From Mansonella perstans (lineage: Eukaryota > Nematoda > Chromadorea > Rhabditida > Onchocercidae), in assembly GCA_037074765.1 (NCBI GenBank), contig JBAMDO010000028.1, positions 285,549-349,548 on the forward strand: a stretch of 64,000 nt of DNA. Reading direction: 5' to 3'. Numbering within the stretch: the first letter of the stretch is position 1; each line of letters starts with the position of its first letter. The notes below the pieces were generated by a model. It saw only the letters and a list, made by a program, of their open reading frames with translations, was not told where the DNA came from and made no database searches. This document shows, piece by piece, positions 1 to 11,950 of the stretch. Made by a program: the position numbers and the translations under genes.

Positions 1-919
1 AAATTACCTGCTGCACTGCAGTGCTGAAACAAATATGTTGATATAAATCATTCATTTTAGCATAATCTTTCAAGTATTCCAAAACTTTTGAATGATGCAT
101 GAAATTGCAAAAACTAGCAGGAGGTGGAAAATCAGAATATGCTGACATTTCTTTCGATGTATTCATTATTGTTGACTTCATCACCGTACCTCCTTGCTGA
201 ATTTAAAGTTTAAATTTCCTTATATTAAGCGCATTTTAAACATTCATTCCATTTCTTGTAATTCCATTTATTCTACTACTAACTCTAAAAAAAAAAGAAA
301 TTGGATCTGGATAAATATGAATAAAATGACAGGTCAGCGTGCAAAAAAATATTTTCACTTCTTTTTTACCCAAATATAACATTTTTGAATGATAGAGTAA
401 GTAATTCTTTCAGCTCTTTTAGCTTCATAATAGTATTGATTTTGGAGAAAAATAGCCTTACAATTCATGTTATTCATTCCATTTCACTAAATTTGAAAAA
501 AAGACAAAAATCTAGCAACAATAATACCGATGAACTCAATATAGTATTCTTAAAAATTTTGGCCGAAATATTTTGCGAGGTAATTGAAGTATACTGGAAT
601 GAAGTTAATATCATTTTATGTCATTGAAGATTACAATGACATTTACATTAATAACTTTTATCTAAGGCAGCTCGTTTAATTGTCCTATTGGCCTTGACGC
701 ATAACTATTGAAAAATTGACTCGAAAACTTCATGAATTAAATATCAAGTCTTTACAGTTACAATTTTCAAGTTCAGCTTACTGTTAATTCAGGTCGATAA
801 TTCCACAAGCCTCCAATATCGTTGGTACGTTCATAGGCTACTACATCGAAGCCAACTGCACGACATTCTTTGATGGCAGGTAGACCACTTGCCCCTGTAC
901 CAATCACACAAATCCGCAT
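1..919 (-). CDS. Flavin-containing monooxygenase, 5' part (runs off left edge)
   Basis: Two exons are visible on the minus strand. Exon 1 (919-782, 46 codons) starts at the ATG at 919 and begins MRICVIGTGASGL. This is the Rossmann GxGxxG FAD-binding loop expected at the extreme N-terminus of FMO-family proteins, and it is followed by VVAYERTNDIGGLWNY, the second classical FMO segment. Exon 2 (196-8, 63 codons) carries FPPPASFCNFMHHSKVLEYL, matching the FMO stretch that precedes the NADPH domain. Donor GTAAGC and acceptor TTCAG flank a phase-0 intron of about 585 bp. FMOs use FAD, NADPH and O2 to oxygenate nucleophilic N or S groups on endogenous or xenobiotic substrates, usually at the ER. 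The NADPH-binding and C-terminal regions lie outside the window, so substrate class and orthology cannot be judged. Confidence 0.93.
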
Positions 920-1719
920 AGTACAAACAAAACGATTAGTACAATTTCAGATCAAACTGTCTTGTGCATTGATTGTTATTTATTTTCGCAAAATTCAATG
1001 TAGGACAATGCATTTCTATTCTCCGCCTTCCTTTTTAATCTTCTGCTCTCACTCCTTGAGATTTAACATAAGGGTCAGTAGGCCAAACAATAATCTGCGA
1101 AGCAGCTATAAAAATGAAGATTTCATGCTCTCATAAATTTCAGGAGTGCGAAATACTGAATAAACATTCTCAGAACTAGCGAAATAAAGTTGAATTTGGA
1201 TTTAGAAAACCTTTTTCATTCCTCTTACAACCTTACCGACTTCTTGCATGCCAAAATAATGGGCTAGTGAGTGATTTGGCTAAAACGAAATAAGAGTTAG
1301 AAGAATTTATCCACCGTTCAAGCTCATCCTTCAGAAGACAATTAGTATATTCAAGTGAATGAACTTCCTGAACTTTTGAATGTTATAAAATTGCAGATGC
1401 AAACTATTTACATAAAATTTACTAACTTTTATAAAAGCAATGTGCAAAAAACAGATACACTTTTGACGCGTAACCATATACTTGAGTAGAAATTGAGATG
1501 AAATACAGGAAAATTGTTAAAACACATCAAATATATGAAACTTCTCTCAAATACAAGCTATAATACACTTTATAACACAGAATCATATTTCACTTATCGA
1601 CTATTACAAAAGCGATTAAAGGAACGACAAAAGAAAGGAAAATGACAAAAGTCTAACCTGAATTTGGCGATCAGTTACAGAAGATCAGTTAGAAAATAAA
1701 TTTTACCAAAAAAGATCTT
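920..1719. other. Intergenic spacer between FMO and CNPPD1-like gene
   Basis: About 800 bp of AT-rich sequence between the FMO start codon and the stop codon of the next minus-strand gene. It should hold the FMO promoter and 5' UTR and the CNPPD1-like 3' UTR. The plus-strand open frame at 870-1136 is antisense to FMO exon 1 and has no homology-like content. I see no other feature. Confidence 0.6.
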
Positions 1720-4065
1720 TCATCTGTGCAAACTATGGATCGATAAAGTATCGCCACCAAAAGCAGTCCAATTAAACAGTTTATTGTAATTGATAGCAAT
1801 ATTCGACATCAAAAAGGCACGAAAAACATGCTGAACATGAGGTGTGTGCCATTCATAAAACTTGCCGTAATGAACAGAAGAAAAAGCATTTCCTTGTTGT
1901 GTCATGTTATCAACAGTAGAAGTGCCAGACAGCACATATCTATCATTTTTTATCAAATTACCTGAAATCATATAATGTTTGATAAATCCTTGCAGAAGCC
2001 ATGAGAAAAATGAATTCAAAAATCTCGAAAGCATAAACATGATAAATACAAAATTATACTGTCATTCCTACTTTTCTTTTCTCTTTACTCTAAATTATTT
2101 AATCCAAATTTTACCACACACTAGTCATTGTAACTTGCAAGAAGCATTTCTTTGGAACAAATGCCTATTGCAAATGAATTCAGAGAAATTTCCAGCAAAA
2201 TATGATGGCATATCCCAGTTAAGTGATTATAGAAAAAAGAAAAATCCTCAAACTCACGTGGCCTGCTTGCTGATACTGCAATTTGCGAAAACATCAAAAG
2301 TGAAATAACCGCAGCAGAATAAACAAAAGTATATGCAGCAAATGATAAAATTAACGGTTTGAAGCAATCAGAAATGAAACTGATCTTTGACAAAAGTACA
2401 GCTATTTCATTATACGTACAAAATCCGCGTTTTTTCAAACTGTCCCTCGCTACCCATGCTTCCACTTCTTCCAATATCCGTATAAATTCAACATTACTTA
2501 CACTGATGTTCCAACGCTAAAAATCACCTGTTATAAAGAAATTTCATTAATGATTTACATTATGACTGCTATGCTACAACAAACCGAATTTCATTCTGAC
2601 ATCAAAAATTTTAATACTTTCGGAAGTTGTAAATAAGTACACTATGTCTTCTCTGAGATGTGTTCTTAAAAACTATTAAATTTAAAAAGTTAGAAAAAGG
2701 GCAATGCCGTAAAATCAACATTAGAAAATCTGGAAAATACCATTACGGTTAGTAAGAAACAAAGAAAAAGTTCTTCAACAAGATGTTATAGAAAAATGTA
2801 GAAAAACATACTATTACATCTAGAACGCTCAATTCTATTTCATTGACCCGTTTCAAAGAGATATTGGCTAGCGCAGCCCATTCATCATTGTAAATAAATT
2901 CACGCTGTCCAACGTCCTGAAAAATTGTCAGCACTGAACAGCAAATTAAACTATTAATACGTAGGCTTTGATATGTGAACGCTAATACTTGAATGCGAAT
3001 AATTCTAAGGGATAAAAAAAATAAAATAATGATGCCGAAGCGAAAGAAAATTTTGATTAGTAATGAAATAATGTAAGAAAATGAAAAAGAGAAGAAAGTT
3101 TTGTAAATAAAACTACTTACATGAATATATTTGCTTGCAATTAAGAGCGCCGAAAGATACAATTCGTCAGAATCAGAAGATTCAAAACATGCTTTATCAG
3201 CAGTTCGTATACGATCAAGATATACCATTGCTATTAAAAATGTACACGCATCTACATACCCGTGACTGTAAATAAAGTCTTATAAATCACAAAATTGATG
3301 AAAATGAATTTACTATTTAAAACAAATGGACAAGTGTCTGATAATACTGTATAAATTCAATTGATTAAGACTGATAACACGGTTCCACTAAATAAATCTT
3401 TTTCCCATCCTGGTACAGAAAAAAAACAAAAAACTGGTTCATTTCTCAAATTATATCTTTTTGTAATAACATAAATGACGGATGTAGCAATTTTTTGTTT
3501 CTAAATGGTTTCGATGGGCAAATTATATTAAATTGAGGGACCAATTCTAAATTCACATTTAAACTTTAGAGAATTTAAAAATAAAAATGCACCATGACAG
3601 GGAGGTTGCTGAATCCAAGCTGATACAACCATATGGACAATGTCTATTGAAATAATCCATTGCAAGTTCTGAAATAAATGAAGTATTATTTAAGTTTGGT
3701 ATGAAATTTATTTTGCAGAAAAAAAAAAAAAAAAAAAAAAACGTAAACAAATAAAAAATTTGGGGTGAATGCACTTAATGAGTTTTTTAAATTCCATCCT
3801 ATAATTTCTGTAATTGAAATTTCATTTCAATTTTTTATCTTATTTTTCAATAACCTTTGCAAAGAAAACAGCTGTTATATTAAAGTAAGAAAGCGAATGA
3901 ACAGCTGACATGTAAACAAATACTTTTTTAAAATTTGAATAAATAAAGTTCAAATTGATTACCAGAAAGTGGAAGTGGTAACGATTGCATTTGATGACTT
4001 CCATAACAAAGCGATCTACGCAAACGTTTCTGTAAACGTTTGAACGAGAGCGACACAGGTGACAT
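1720..4065 (-). CDS. CNPPD1-like cyclin (Pas1/PHO80) domain protein
   Basis: Six exons (4065-3963, 3668-3593, 3265-3121, 2916-2812, 2516-2258, 1961-1720) join in phase to give 309 residues. The N-terminus has basic KRLQKRLRRSLCYG, like the KLxxRIRRRLYYG segment of animal CNPPD1. It is followed by ELAMDYF and HGYVDACTFLIAMVYLDRI, the first cyclin-box helices, then YLSALLIASKYIHD and IELSVLDVIRWNISV, the CNPPD1 cyclin core. Around residues 190-220 a hydrophobic run (LILSFAAYTFVYSAAVISLL) predicts the membrane segment typical of this family. CNPPD1 proteins resemble PHO80-type cyclins but have no established kinase partner, so cell-cycle or phosphate-signalling roles are inference. The ATG at 4065 was chosen because exon 1 aligns from there and joins phase 1 to exon 2. 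The last exon, after the membrane segment, is poorly conserved and least certain. Confidence 0.85.
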
Positions 4066-6514
4066 TCCTAACAATTAAATTTTTTTGTTATGAATGAATA
4101 AAATTGAATGAAAATTTGCCAAGCAAACACTCCCACCTGCAACACAACAATCATTCCAGTTCAATTAACGTGCCATTTAAAAAATTATGTGCCAGATGGT
4201 AATCTAATACTATTCAAATTCGCGCCTTTTTTTGAACCCTTTTTGGAATGGATGACGAGCATACGTATGTGCTCGGAGTATCGCTATTGCGTGCGATACA
4301 TTTCGCAATAAAATTTAACGCATAAAATTAGCTGATAAGCAGTTTACGCGGTCGAGTTGGGGAAAATTCTTGGTGAAGTTGCAGGATTGTAGCTTTGTTG
4401 CACGTTTTTAGGTGATGACGTTAAAGCTAGTTTTTTTTTTGCCTTTTTTGTAAGACGTTGGAAACGTGAATTTAGGTCACTTTACTTACGTCTAGGCATT
4501 TTTTGGCTCTTTTCAATGTCCCTTAAATTAGGTGTTAATCGATTATTTACAACCATTTTAGAAATGTTGAGAGTTTGTCCTTTTATGTTCTAATGCGTTC
4601 GTTTGAAAGTCGTTGTTATTCTGTAACTTTTAAATGATTAATTAAATCTCCATCATATATATTGTATGCTGTGAATGTTGTATCGATTATATATGACTTA
4701 TTTGTAGTTAATTGAATTTAATAATTTCATTCCAAATTTCAATTTTTGTGAAAAATCAATATATATATATATAATGATAATTATAAAGTTATTTGTATAA
4801 ACTCCAGAAGATGAAAAGAGCGTTAATTAGTTAAGATGAGAACTTTTGTGTTACGCTGATTTTTAGATTTTTCCTTTCGCTTCTCTGTAAATGCCACTTT
4901 GAGAAAGTCCCTGTTATCAGTATTATCAGTATTATCACTTTATATTTTCTAATTTTTTTTTTATCCTTTTTTGTGGTTTTTTCATCACTTTCTTTCTCTG
5001 TCATTATGAGTGGCTTTACGCGCAAGTAATCGTTGTCAATAAGTTTGTGCTTGGATTTTTCGGCACTCGGAGTTTTCTGGACGTTTAGTTTTTCAGGAAG
5101 TAACAACTGTGATATTCACTTTCTAGATCCTTATCACTTTTTCATGAAATTGTAGTGCTAGTATTGTAATTGATTTTTAACTTCATAGTAATTTTATTCA
5201 TTTTTCTTCAAATCTTTCCTATTTTGCAAAAATTTCCATCACAGTATGCCATCTCTTATCACACAGTTTAAAATTAGTTTGAAGTTTTTCTCCAAAGTAG
5301 ATTGTGTATTGAAAATATCAATTAGCTGTAAATAAATTAACTTCTCATCGCTCTTCATCTCTATTTTAGATATATTAACTTTCCTTAAATTTTAAGCACT
5401 TTTTGTAGACATAGGCATTTAAAATTTTTCACTGTAGACTGATAAACAAAAATTTTAATCATATCATATTACCTCAAAAAAATAATGATTATATGTGCTA
5501 TAAGGTCGTTATTGCCTGAGAATTCATTAAACATAGTTTACGTATATAGAAAGAGAATTGAAATAGATTTTGAGATATTTACTTTTGAATTTTACTGTTT
5601 TTTGCAAAAGTTATAATAATCATCAAACCATTACTGCTTTTATTTACCAAAAATATACATGCATTCCATTCCTTATTATAGCTAGTATTAGTGCGGCAGT
5701 CATTGTTTTCACTGGTTATTGATAGTTTTACAATTACATTATTGTTGTACCTGTTATATGCACTTCTTTAAATAGTCATCAGTTTCCTGATATATCAACA
5801 GAATCTCAATTCTCTAATATTCATTACTTTTGTTTGTTTTCATAATTATTTTGTAGATAGCCTCTGTTTAGTTTTTCATTCAAGAATATGAATGAGTTGT
5901 ATTACTTTTTCACTTTTTTTATAGAAATAAGGAATAACTATGTTTGTTTTAATAGATGATAGCTTGATAATATTTCAGTCAATCAATGAACTTTTCAACA
6001 ATAGGACATTTTCTGATATTTTCTATTTGTATTTATATTTTCTATCTGGTGAAATATTTTACTTTTCCAAATGTTTTTCTACTTAAAAGGCTGTGTTGCA
6101 AACAATTGTTCATTAAATTGATGTACAGTTGTTTGGGTTGATGTAAATTTGTCATTTCAGTAACACTTTTTTCTATTCAGTCCATCTTCATCAATCATCA
6201 TTACTTAATGATGTGTCTTATGAGTTATCCTTATTTTTCCCATATTGCAAATTCTGTCTTTTACGCATAATTGCAAAAATTGAATAATTTACTAATACAC
6301 GATAAATCTGTAGTTAGTGGAGCGGATCAATTAATTTAATTTGGTTAACCTTTATTTCAGTTTTACCATACACATAAGAGAATTTGAAAAAGATTGACAA
6401 GCGTCTGCAGAAATATTTCTGAAATGCTTTTTTGTTTTTTCTTAATTTTAGAAATATCGAGCGGACTTGGTTTAAATAAATAATTGGTTGTGATTGTAAA
6501 AATCAATATCATCA
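4066..6514. other. 2.4 kb AT-rich spacer between divergent genes
   Basis: Separates the minus-strand CNPPD1-like start from the plus-strand AT-hook gene, so both promoters should lie here. Composition is strongly AT-rich with T-runs. A short TA tract lies at about 4760-4772. One possible minus-strand exon at about 4936-5106 is listed separately. No other coding signal stands out. Confidence 0.5.
4936..5106 (-). CDS. Possible orphan exon, lysine-rich (low confidence)
   Basis: On the minus strand the acceptor-like AATATCACAG is followed by an open frame beginning LLPEKLNVQKTPSAEKSKHK and continuing to TEKESDEKTTKKDKKKIRKYK, where a GTGATA donor could end it at about 4936. Its base composition is somewhat richer in GC than its surroundings and the amino-acid content looks protein-like. 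However, no in-frame ATG precedes it and no partner exons were found upstream or downstream. It could be a real exon of a small gene in the spacer or a chance open frame. No family is recognised. Confidence 0.2.
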
Positions 6515-9500
6515 ATGGACGCCGAACCCTCGGAAAGTTTCCCCGGAAATAGTGATAGATCGGTGGATCATTCTCATCGTGACGTACAAGCTGTGGGATT
6601 TTCACACGGTACTTTTTGGTCAACGCTTTATGCTTAGTAAACGGTTTAAAAAGAGTTTTTGGAGTAAGATGCAGTGACAAATTTAGCGTAGTCAACAATT
6701 TTCGTTTATAGCAAGTTCAGTCACAATTGATACGGTTACAAATGGTGGCAAAGTCATGGAACAGAAGCAGAAGGGAGGATGTGTGCAAATTTTAAACAGC
6801 GATCATGGAGATAATTTGCACGTCGTTTCAGAGGTTAATAAGACTTTTTTCATTACACTTAGTTTTTTTATACGCAGTTTTTGAAACGATATTTACAGCA
6901 ACCGTAGCAGAAGCAATATTAAAAGTTATGTTCGTTTAATTCAGGCTTCTTCGGAACAAAGGACTGAAGGATTTGCAGAAAATGTAGGTGATGAAGAGGC
7001 ATGTAAGGACAGTACTGAAGATCAAAGAATCGAGGTTTGTTTTTATAATTTTCATACAATTACATTAAAACATCATTGAGCAAAACTGTAATAATTTAGG
7101 AATTAAGATATATGTATTAATGTATTCTAAGTTATGGTAAATGGAACAAATGTAATTATGCATAAACAGCCAGAAATGGTCAAGTATTATGAGTATGAAA
7201 TAGCATGGGTCTTGGATGATTTTTTAGCTGAAAGAAGGGTCAAGCGAAAACACTAGTGAAGCACTTGAATCGGAAAAACACGACAGCGTTGCGGCTTCAG
7301 CTGGCTCATCTCCTCCACCAGTAAGTTAAATATGTCGTCCTATCTTGACTTGATTTAACAACATTGGAGGGGCGTTATACTTTCAGCTTAGAATGAGGAT
7401 TCCCTCAATGACAGTTGTAGTTGGCAATAGTAATTGTAATTGGTGATATTATCAGTTTTTGTAATTTAGTAACCTTGGTATTTGTTGGTCATTTTTCTTT
7501 GCTTCTGCTATCGCTGCAGCAATTTATTAAGGTCCAAGTTCGGAGAGAATCATAAACCAAGTTATAGACGGCTTGGCTTTGAAACATGAAAGATCTTTCT
7601 TTGTTTAGTTATTTTTCTGTTATGTTATAGGATTTCGCAGCGCTTGACCCTTCCTTGTGACTACTTTTAAAGAAAGAGACCCTTCTTTCTGCTGCTCATT
7701 ACGCCTAATTGTCTCTTAATTGCAGTTTTCTATTTTGCTTTGATCGTTTGATCTTCATACTTCTTCGATTTCAAGCTTTTATGATTTCATTTTGAAGCGT
7801 ACCCTTCTTATAGAGCAGTGCTGCTCCAGACGAACTGCACATGGACACAGATACTAAGAGTAATTCGGAAGAAGGCGATAATAAGGAATCTAGTGAGGTC
7901 AAGATTGATTCTGGTAGAGAAATAGATGGTTCGAAGACTGATGGTGACGGTGATGACAAAACCGATACTGAGGAAGGAGAGGACGAAGTGGAGAAAAGGG
8001 AAATGGCGCATGATGTAGATGTTTCAGATAAAGCAGAAGATAAGGCAGTTGATGCTACTGACAAAAAAGAGGAAGTAAGAAATACTTCGAAGGCTAAGAG
8101 TAAGAAGCTTTTGCTTTTAGAATAGACTGCATTCGTCTTGTACTTTAAATTGTTCAAAAAGTTCTATCCGTTTGAAATGTATTTTTTTGTCAAGTATTGT
8201 ATATATACGAATTTCAGGCTAGTGCGAAGCGTGTCTTACCGAAATGGATGGTGCAGGATGCAGATGCACCTCCAAGTCCAAAAGAAGAGGCAGATGAAAA
8301 AGATATGGCTCTCGCGGTCACCGAAAATGAACCAACTAGTGGTGCTCGAGGACGAGGGCGTGGTAGGAAAGGGCGTGATACTACACGAGCAGTAGCTAAA
8401 CCTCATAATGTATGTTAAAACAGAACTATTAAAAGAATGTTCTTCACTTAAAATTGTACTTGTCTTCGGGAAGGGCCCATTCATCTTTCAGGATGAAGGA
8501 CTTACAGAGAATCATTTTGAAATTGCCCAATTTTTTGTCGTTACGTAGTATCTGATCATTACTACTACATAAGGGAAACAATCTGTATTTAGAATTATGG
8601 AAGTAACGGTTTTGCAATTTATTATAAATTTAAATATTTTCTTGGGGCTGGGTGTGATTACCAGTAGCTGTAACTAGTGAATTTATTACGATCATTATTT
8701 TTTCATCTTTTTGCGGGATAATGATTGTGCGATTTAGGAAGCTGTTTCCGAACAGCCACAGCCAGAATCATTGGCATCTGGTCGCCCTCGTCGTTCAACA
8801 CGGTCAAATGTGGATTATGCTCATCCAGATGTAGCAACTGTAGTTGCTGAGCAGGAAGACCTGGAAAATGAGGTAGTTATACTAAAAAATTATGGGATCC
8901 TTTATAATTTTCCAGCATACAAAATTCTACAGCTTTTATTTCTTGTTCTAGACTTTTTCTATGTATCCTGAAAGAAAAAACCTACCATTTATCTTTTTTT
9001 TTTAGCCGAACAGATTTCCTTCAGTTAGAAAGGGTGTTTCTGGATGATTCAGGTTGCGACCATGAGATAAACTATTCTTCCTTAAATAGCAAATGTTTTG
9101 ATACACGCAACGACTTTATTTGTTTTTACTGATACTATCACAAGCTTGTTACAGTTTCAGCTTCAACAGAAGGTCGGTCGAAGTCGTGGCAGGGGCCGTG
9201 GTCGAGGTCGAGGTGGACGTTCTGGTGGACGTAAACGAGCTACAGCTGATAGCGATGATGGAGAAGATAGCGATTCTGAATATGGTGGCAGCAAAAAGCG
9301 GAAACGTGCGGGAAGTGGATCACGGGGTCGAGGACGAGGTAGAGGCCGTGGAAGACCATCGCGAAGTTTGGGTTTGTTTTTATTGTATTCGGTTTTAGCC
9401 TGCTATGTACAAAATAGTAAATAACTTTCTGTCATTCGTAATATTTTCAGGTACTTTAGGAGATGACAGTATCCACGAAATATGTTGGCAGTTATAGTTG

Positions 9501-9737
9501 TGTTTCATCATTAATCGAATTTTTGCAGGAAAAAAGAGCAGCAAAGACGAGAGCGATGACGACGATGAGGAGATGGATCTATCGGACAATGATGCTGGTG
9601 GTTCAACTGGCTCTGGTGAGGAATCATATAAGCCTGCTCCTTCGAAACGACGCGCTGCCGCTTATGCTGTCGAAGATCACTCGCCTAAAACGTCGCCTAA
9701 AAAACGTGGCCGTGCTCCAGCAGCTAAAATGCATTAA
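6515..9737 (+). CDS. Acidic RG-rich AT-hook nuclear protein with APLF-type Ku-binding-like motif
   Basis: Nine exons (6515-6608, 6721-6833, 6945-7034, 7228-7320, 7814-8074, 8218-8409, 8738-8872, 9161-9371, 9529-9737) give 465 residues with all phases matching. Residues 1-217 are acidic and Ser/Glu/Asp-rich, probably disordered. Exon 6 starts ASAKRVLPKWMVQD (residues 218-231). The KRVLPKWM core resembles the Ku80-binding A-KBM of APLF and CYREN, in which a basic residue precedes LPxW. Basic DNA-binding elements follow: ARGRGRGRKGRD (260-271), SGRPRRSTR (295-303), an RG tract (333-346), a canonical AT-hook RGRGRGRP (about 385-392) and KKRGRAP near the C-terminus. An acidic block SDDDDEEMD sits between them. 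The likely role is minor-groove DNA binding in chromatin. A repair role is inferred only from the motif. No enzymatic or folded domain is visible, and whole-protein orthology is not recognised. Confidence 0.82.
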
Positions 9738-11704
9738 GTAGTAATATTTTTAGACTTGTGTTTTTGTAGTTAATAATATGCCCATTACTTATTGTGGTTC
9801 TGTTTCTTCAAAGAGAAATCGCGGAATTTTACAGGTTAAAAATAATACTTGCGAGTTCGCGAAAGATATTTAATCTGTCACGATTTTCATGCTTGCGTTT
9901 TTTTAATACAGTTTTCTAAAATGCTTAAGTTAATTATTTCAGGAGAAGACGAATGAAGAGAAGTTGATAAGTAGATTGCCATTATCATTTTATGTGGAAT
10001 TACATGATATTTTTGAACTTGTTACAGGTCAATTCTTTATTTTCGAACGTTTTCGTTTTGTGTACAGGCTCTCCATCATCATTTTATTTTTGTTTCCATT
10101 TTTAAAGTGATTGGAAGGCGCAAAGATTTCCAGTCATATTTTATGAGTTTCATTCTATAATTTCGAAATCTGTTATGGCTTCACTCTTTTTGGAATTTGT
10201 TGTTATGGCTAGAGGATATATATCCATTGCTGCCCTCCTGGAGAGAGGTAACTGTTGTAATACTTGGTACTCTTGCTAAGATATATTATTTTTGGTTTTT
10301 ATATCGGTGAAATTCAGATAACGTTAAGTTACTGACTACAAAGATATGTTGGGTTGATCTGTGGAATACCTTGCGCTATAAGCTATTACTGCTATATTAA
10401 ACGACGTAGTTTTTCGTAAGATATTCGAGTTTTATTTTCCAGATTTTTGTTGAAGAGTATTTTAACTTTCCATTAGACTTTCATAGGCAATGGATAAATG
10501 TGATGGTTATTTTCAAAAATCGATTTTTTGTGGTTTGAAATTGGCAGTGATTATGTAGTTTAAACATTTATTCGTGACAAACGGAGTGAGTGATTATATA
10601 TGAAATATACATAAAGAGAATATTTGATTATCCATTGCCATTACTGCATCATCGAGAAAGTCAATCATGGCGAGTTAATAGAAAAGGGAAGAGAGCATTT
10701 GGTAATATTGAACGATCTTTTTTCGTATTACATAGCACAAGGTATTACTAGGTGTCTTTGTTACACCCTTTATCCATCATCGTTACTAAGAAAGTTCCTT
10801 CTTTTTCGAATGTTTATCTACCTCTTTTGCGGAAAGCAGTTGTAATTTGAGTGATGCATGCATGTTTTCTAATTTGATACTATGTTTTCCTCTCTTTTGC
10901 TTTTCTCATAGTCTATTTTTCTTAGAATTCTCCATTTTATTTCCTCATTAGAATTACATGCTGTAGAATTTATTTTTGAAAGAAATTTTTTGTTGTATAT
11001 AAAATTATCATTTGTAATTGTTTTTGTTTCAATATTGTTTAAAAATAATTTGTCAATGGTGTGTCTTGAAATTTCAACTTCTATTCGTCACCTGTTCTTG
11101 CTCTTCTGTTATTGCTTACGTTGTTGGAATATACATTTGTAGGGAAAAAATTTTAGTGGTCAGGAATGCAATAAGTTTTTGACATTCGTTTACTGCAATA
11201 TTATGCCCCATTTTATTTCTTTGTTATTTTCTTTTCTCCTGGCTACTACTATTATTGCTACTGTTTATCATTACTGACGAATTCTAAAATGTGTGTAGAT
11301 GATTTTTCATTCATAATTCGTTTTCAATTACAGAAGCAATTTTTAACTCACTTCCTGTGTATCTTCTCCATTCATTATTTTATAAAGTAAGAAAGTCAGT
11401 GTTATTCATTTGTTAACAACTTGTTTTTGTGTTATATCTTGGGAGACATGGATTATATGTTGACGACATGTGCATTCTCGGGATCACAGAAAATTTAGTT
11501 CTTGATAGCAGACATTAAAAGAATTTTAATTTTACGCATAAGGGCGATAACATTGTGCAGAGCTTATGATTTATTCAGAAATAATTGTTTCCCTTTAAAA
11601 CTTGATATCTAATATAAAATTAAGAGATTCAAAAAATCATATAATGTGTACTCCAATGGCCGTTTTATGCCAGTTTCTTGAGTAACTACGCAGAAATACT
11701 GCTA

Positions 11705-11950
11705 TTATAAAAATTCTGAAGAGGGGAAGTGACGTCGAATATGCAGGGAAGATGTTGGAATATCAACTTTAAGTATAGCAGAAGTAGATGGTAATGGATA
11801 TGTAGATTCTAGTCTTGAAATTTCACTTACCGTAGCCAAAAGTTGAGTTTTTTGATGATATATTGGATCATTAATAAGGAGATTTTTTATTGGTTGATTG
11901 CGACAACAATTAATGCATGTTTCTGGGATTCTCTTAACATTTTCCGACAT
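11705..11950 (-). CDS. Possible small gene or exon, 81 codons (unrecognised)
   Basis: An ATG-initiated open frame of 81 residues starts MSENVKRIPETCINCC and ends HIRRHFPSSEFL before a stop. The N-terminal half has two Cys pairs. A strong GTAAGTG donor lies after residue 40 (at about 11830), so the first 40 codons could instead be a first exon whose partner I could not find. The read-through half is equally free of low complexity. There is no recognised family, signal peptide or membrane segment. It sits alone in a gene-poor region, so expression is uncertain. Confidence 0.27.
   Translation of the reverse strand: MSENVKRIPETCINCCRNQPIKNLLINDPIYHQKTQLLATVSEISRLESTYPLPSTSAILKVDIPTSSLHIRRHFPSSEFL

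Noticed and set aside
870..1136. Plus-strand open frame antisense to FMO exon 1
   Set aside because: Lies over a clear minus-strand FMO N-terminus; no splice partners and no recognisable protein content.
7771..8157. Minus-strand Ser-rich open frame of 128 codons
   Set aside because: It is the reverse of the acidic exon 5 of the AT-hook gene; the Ser/Leu-rich composition is the expected mirror of Asp/Glu codons.
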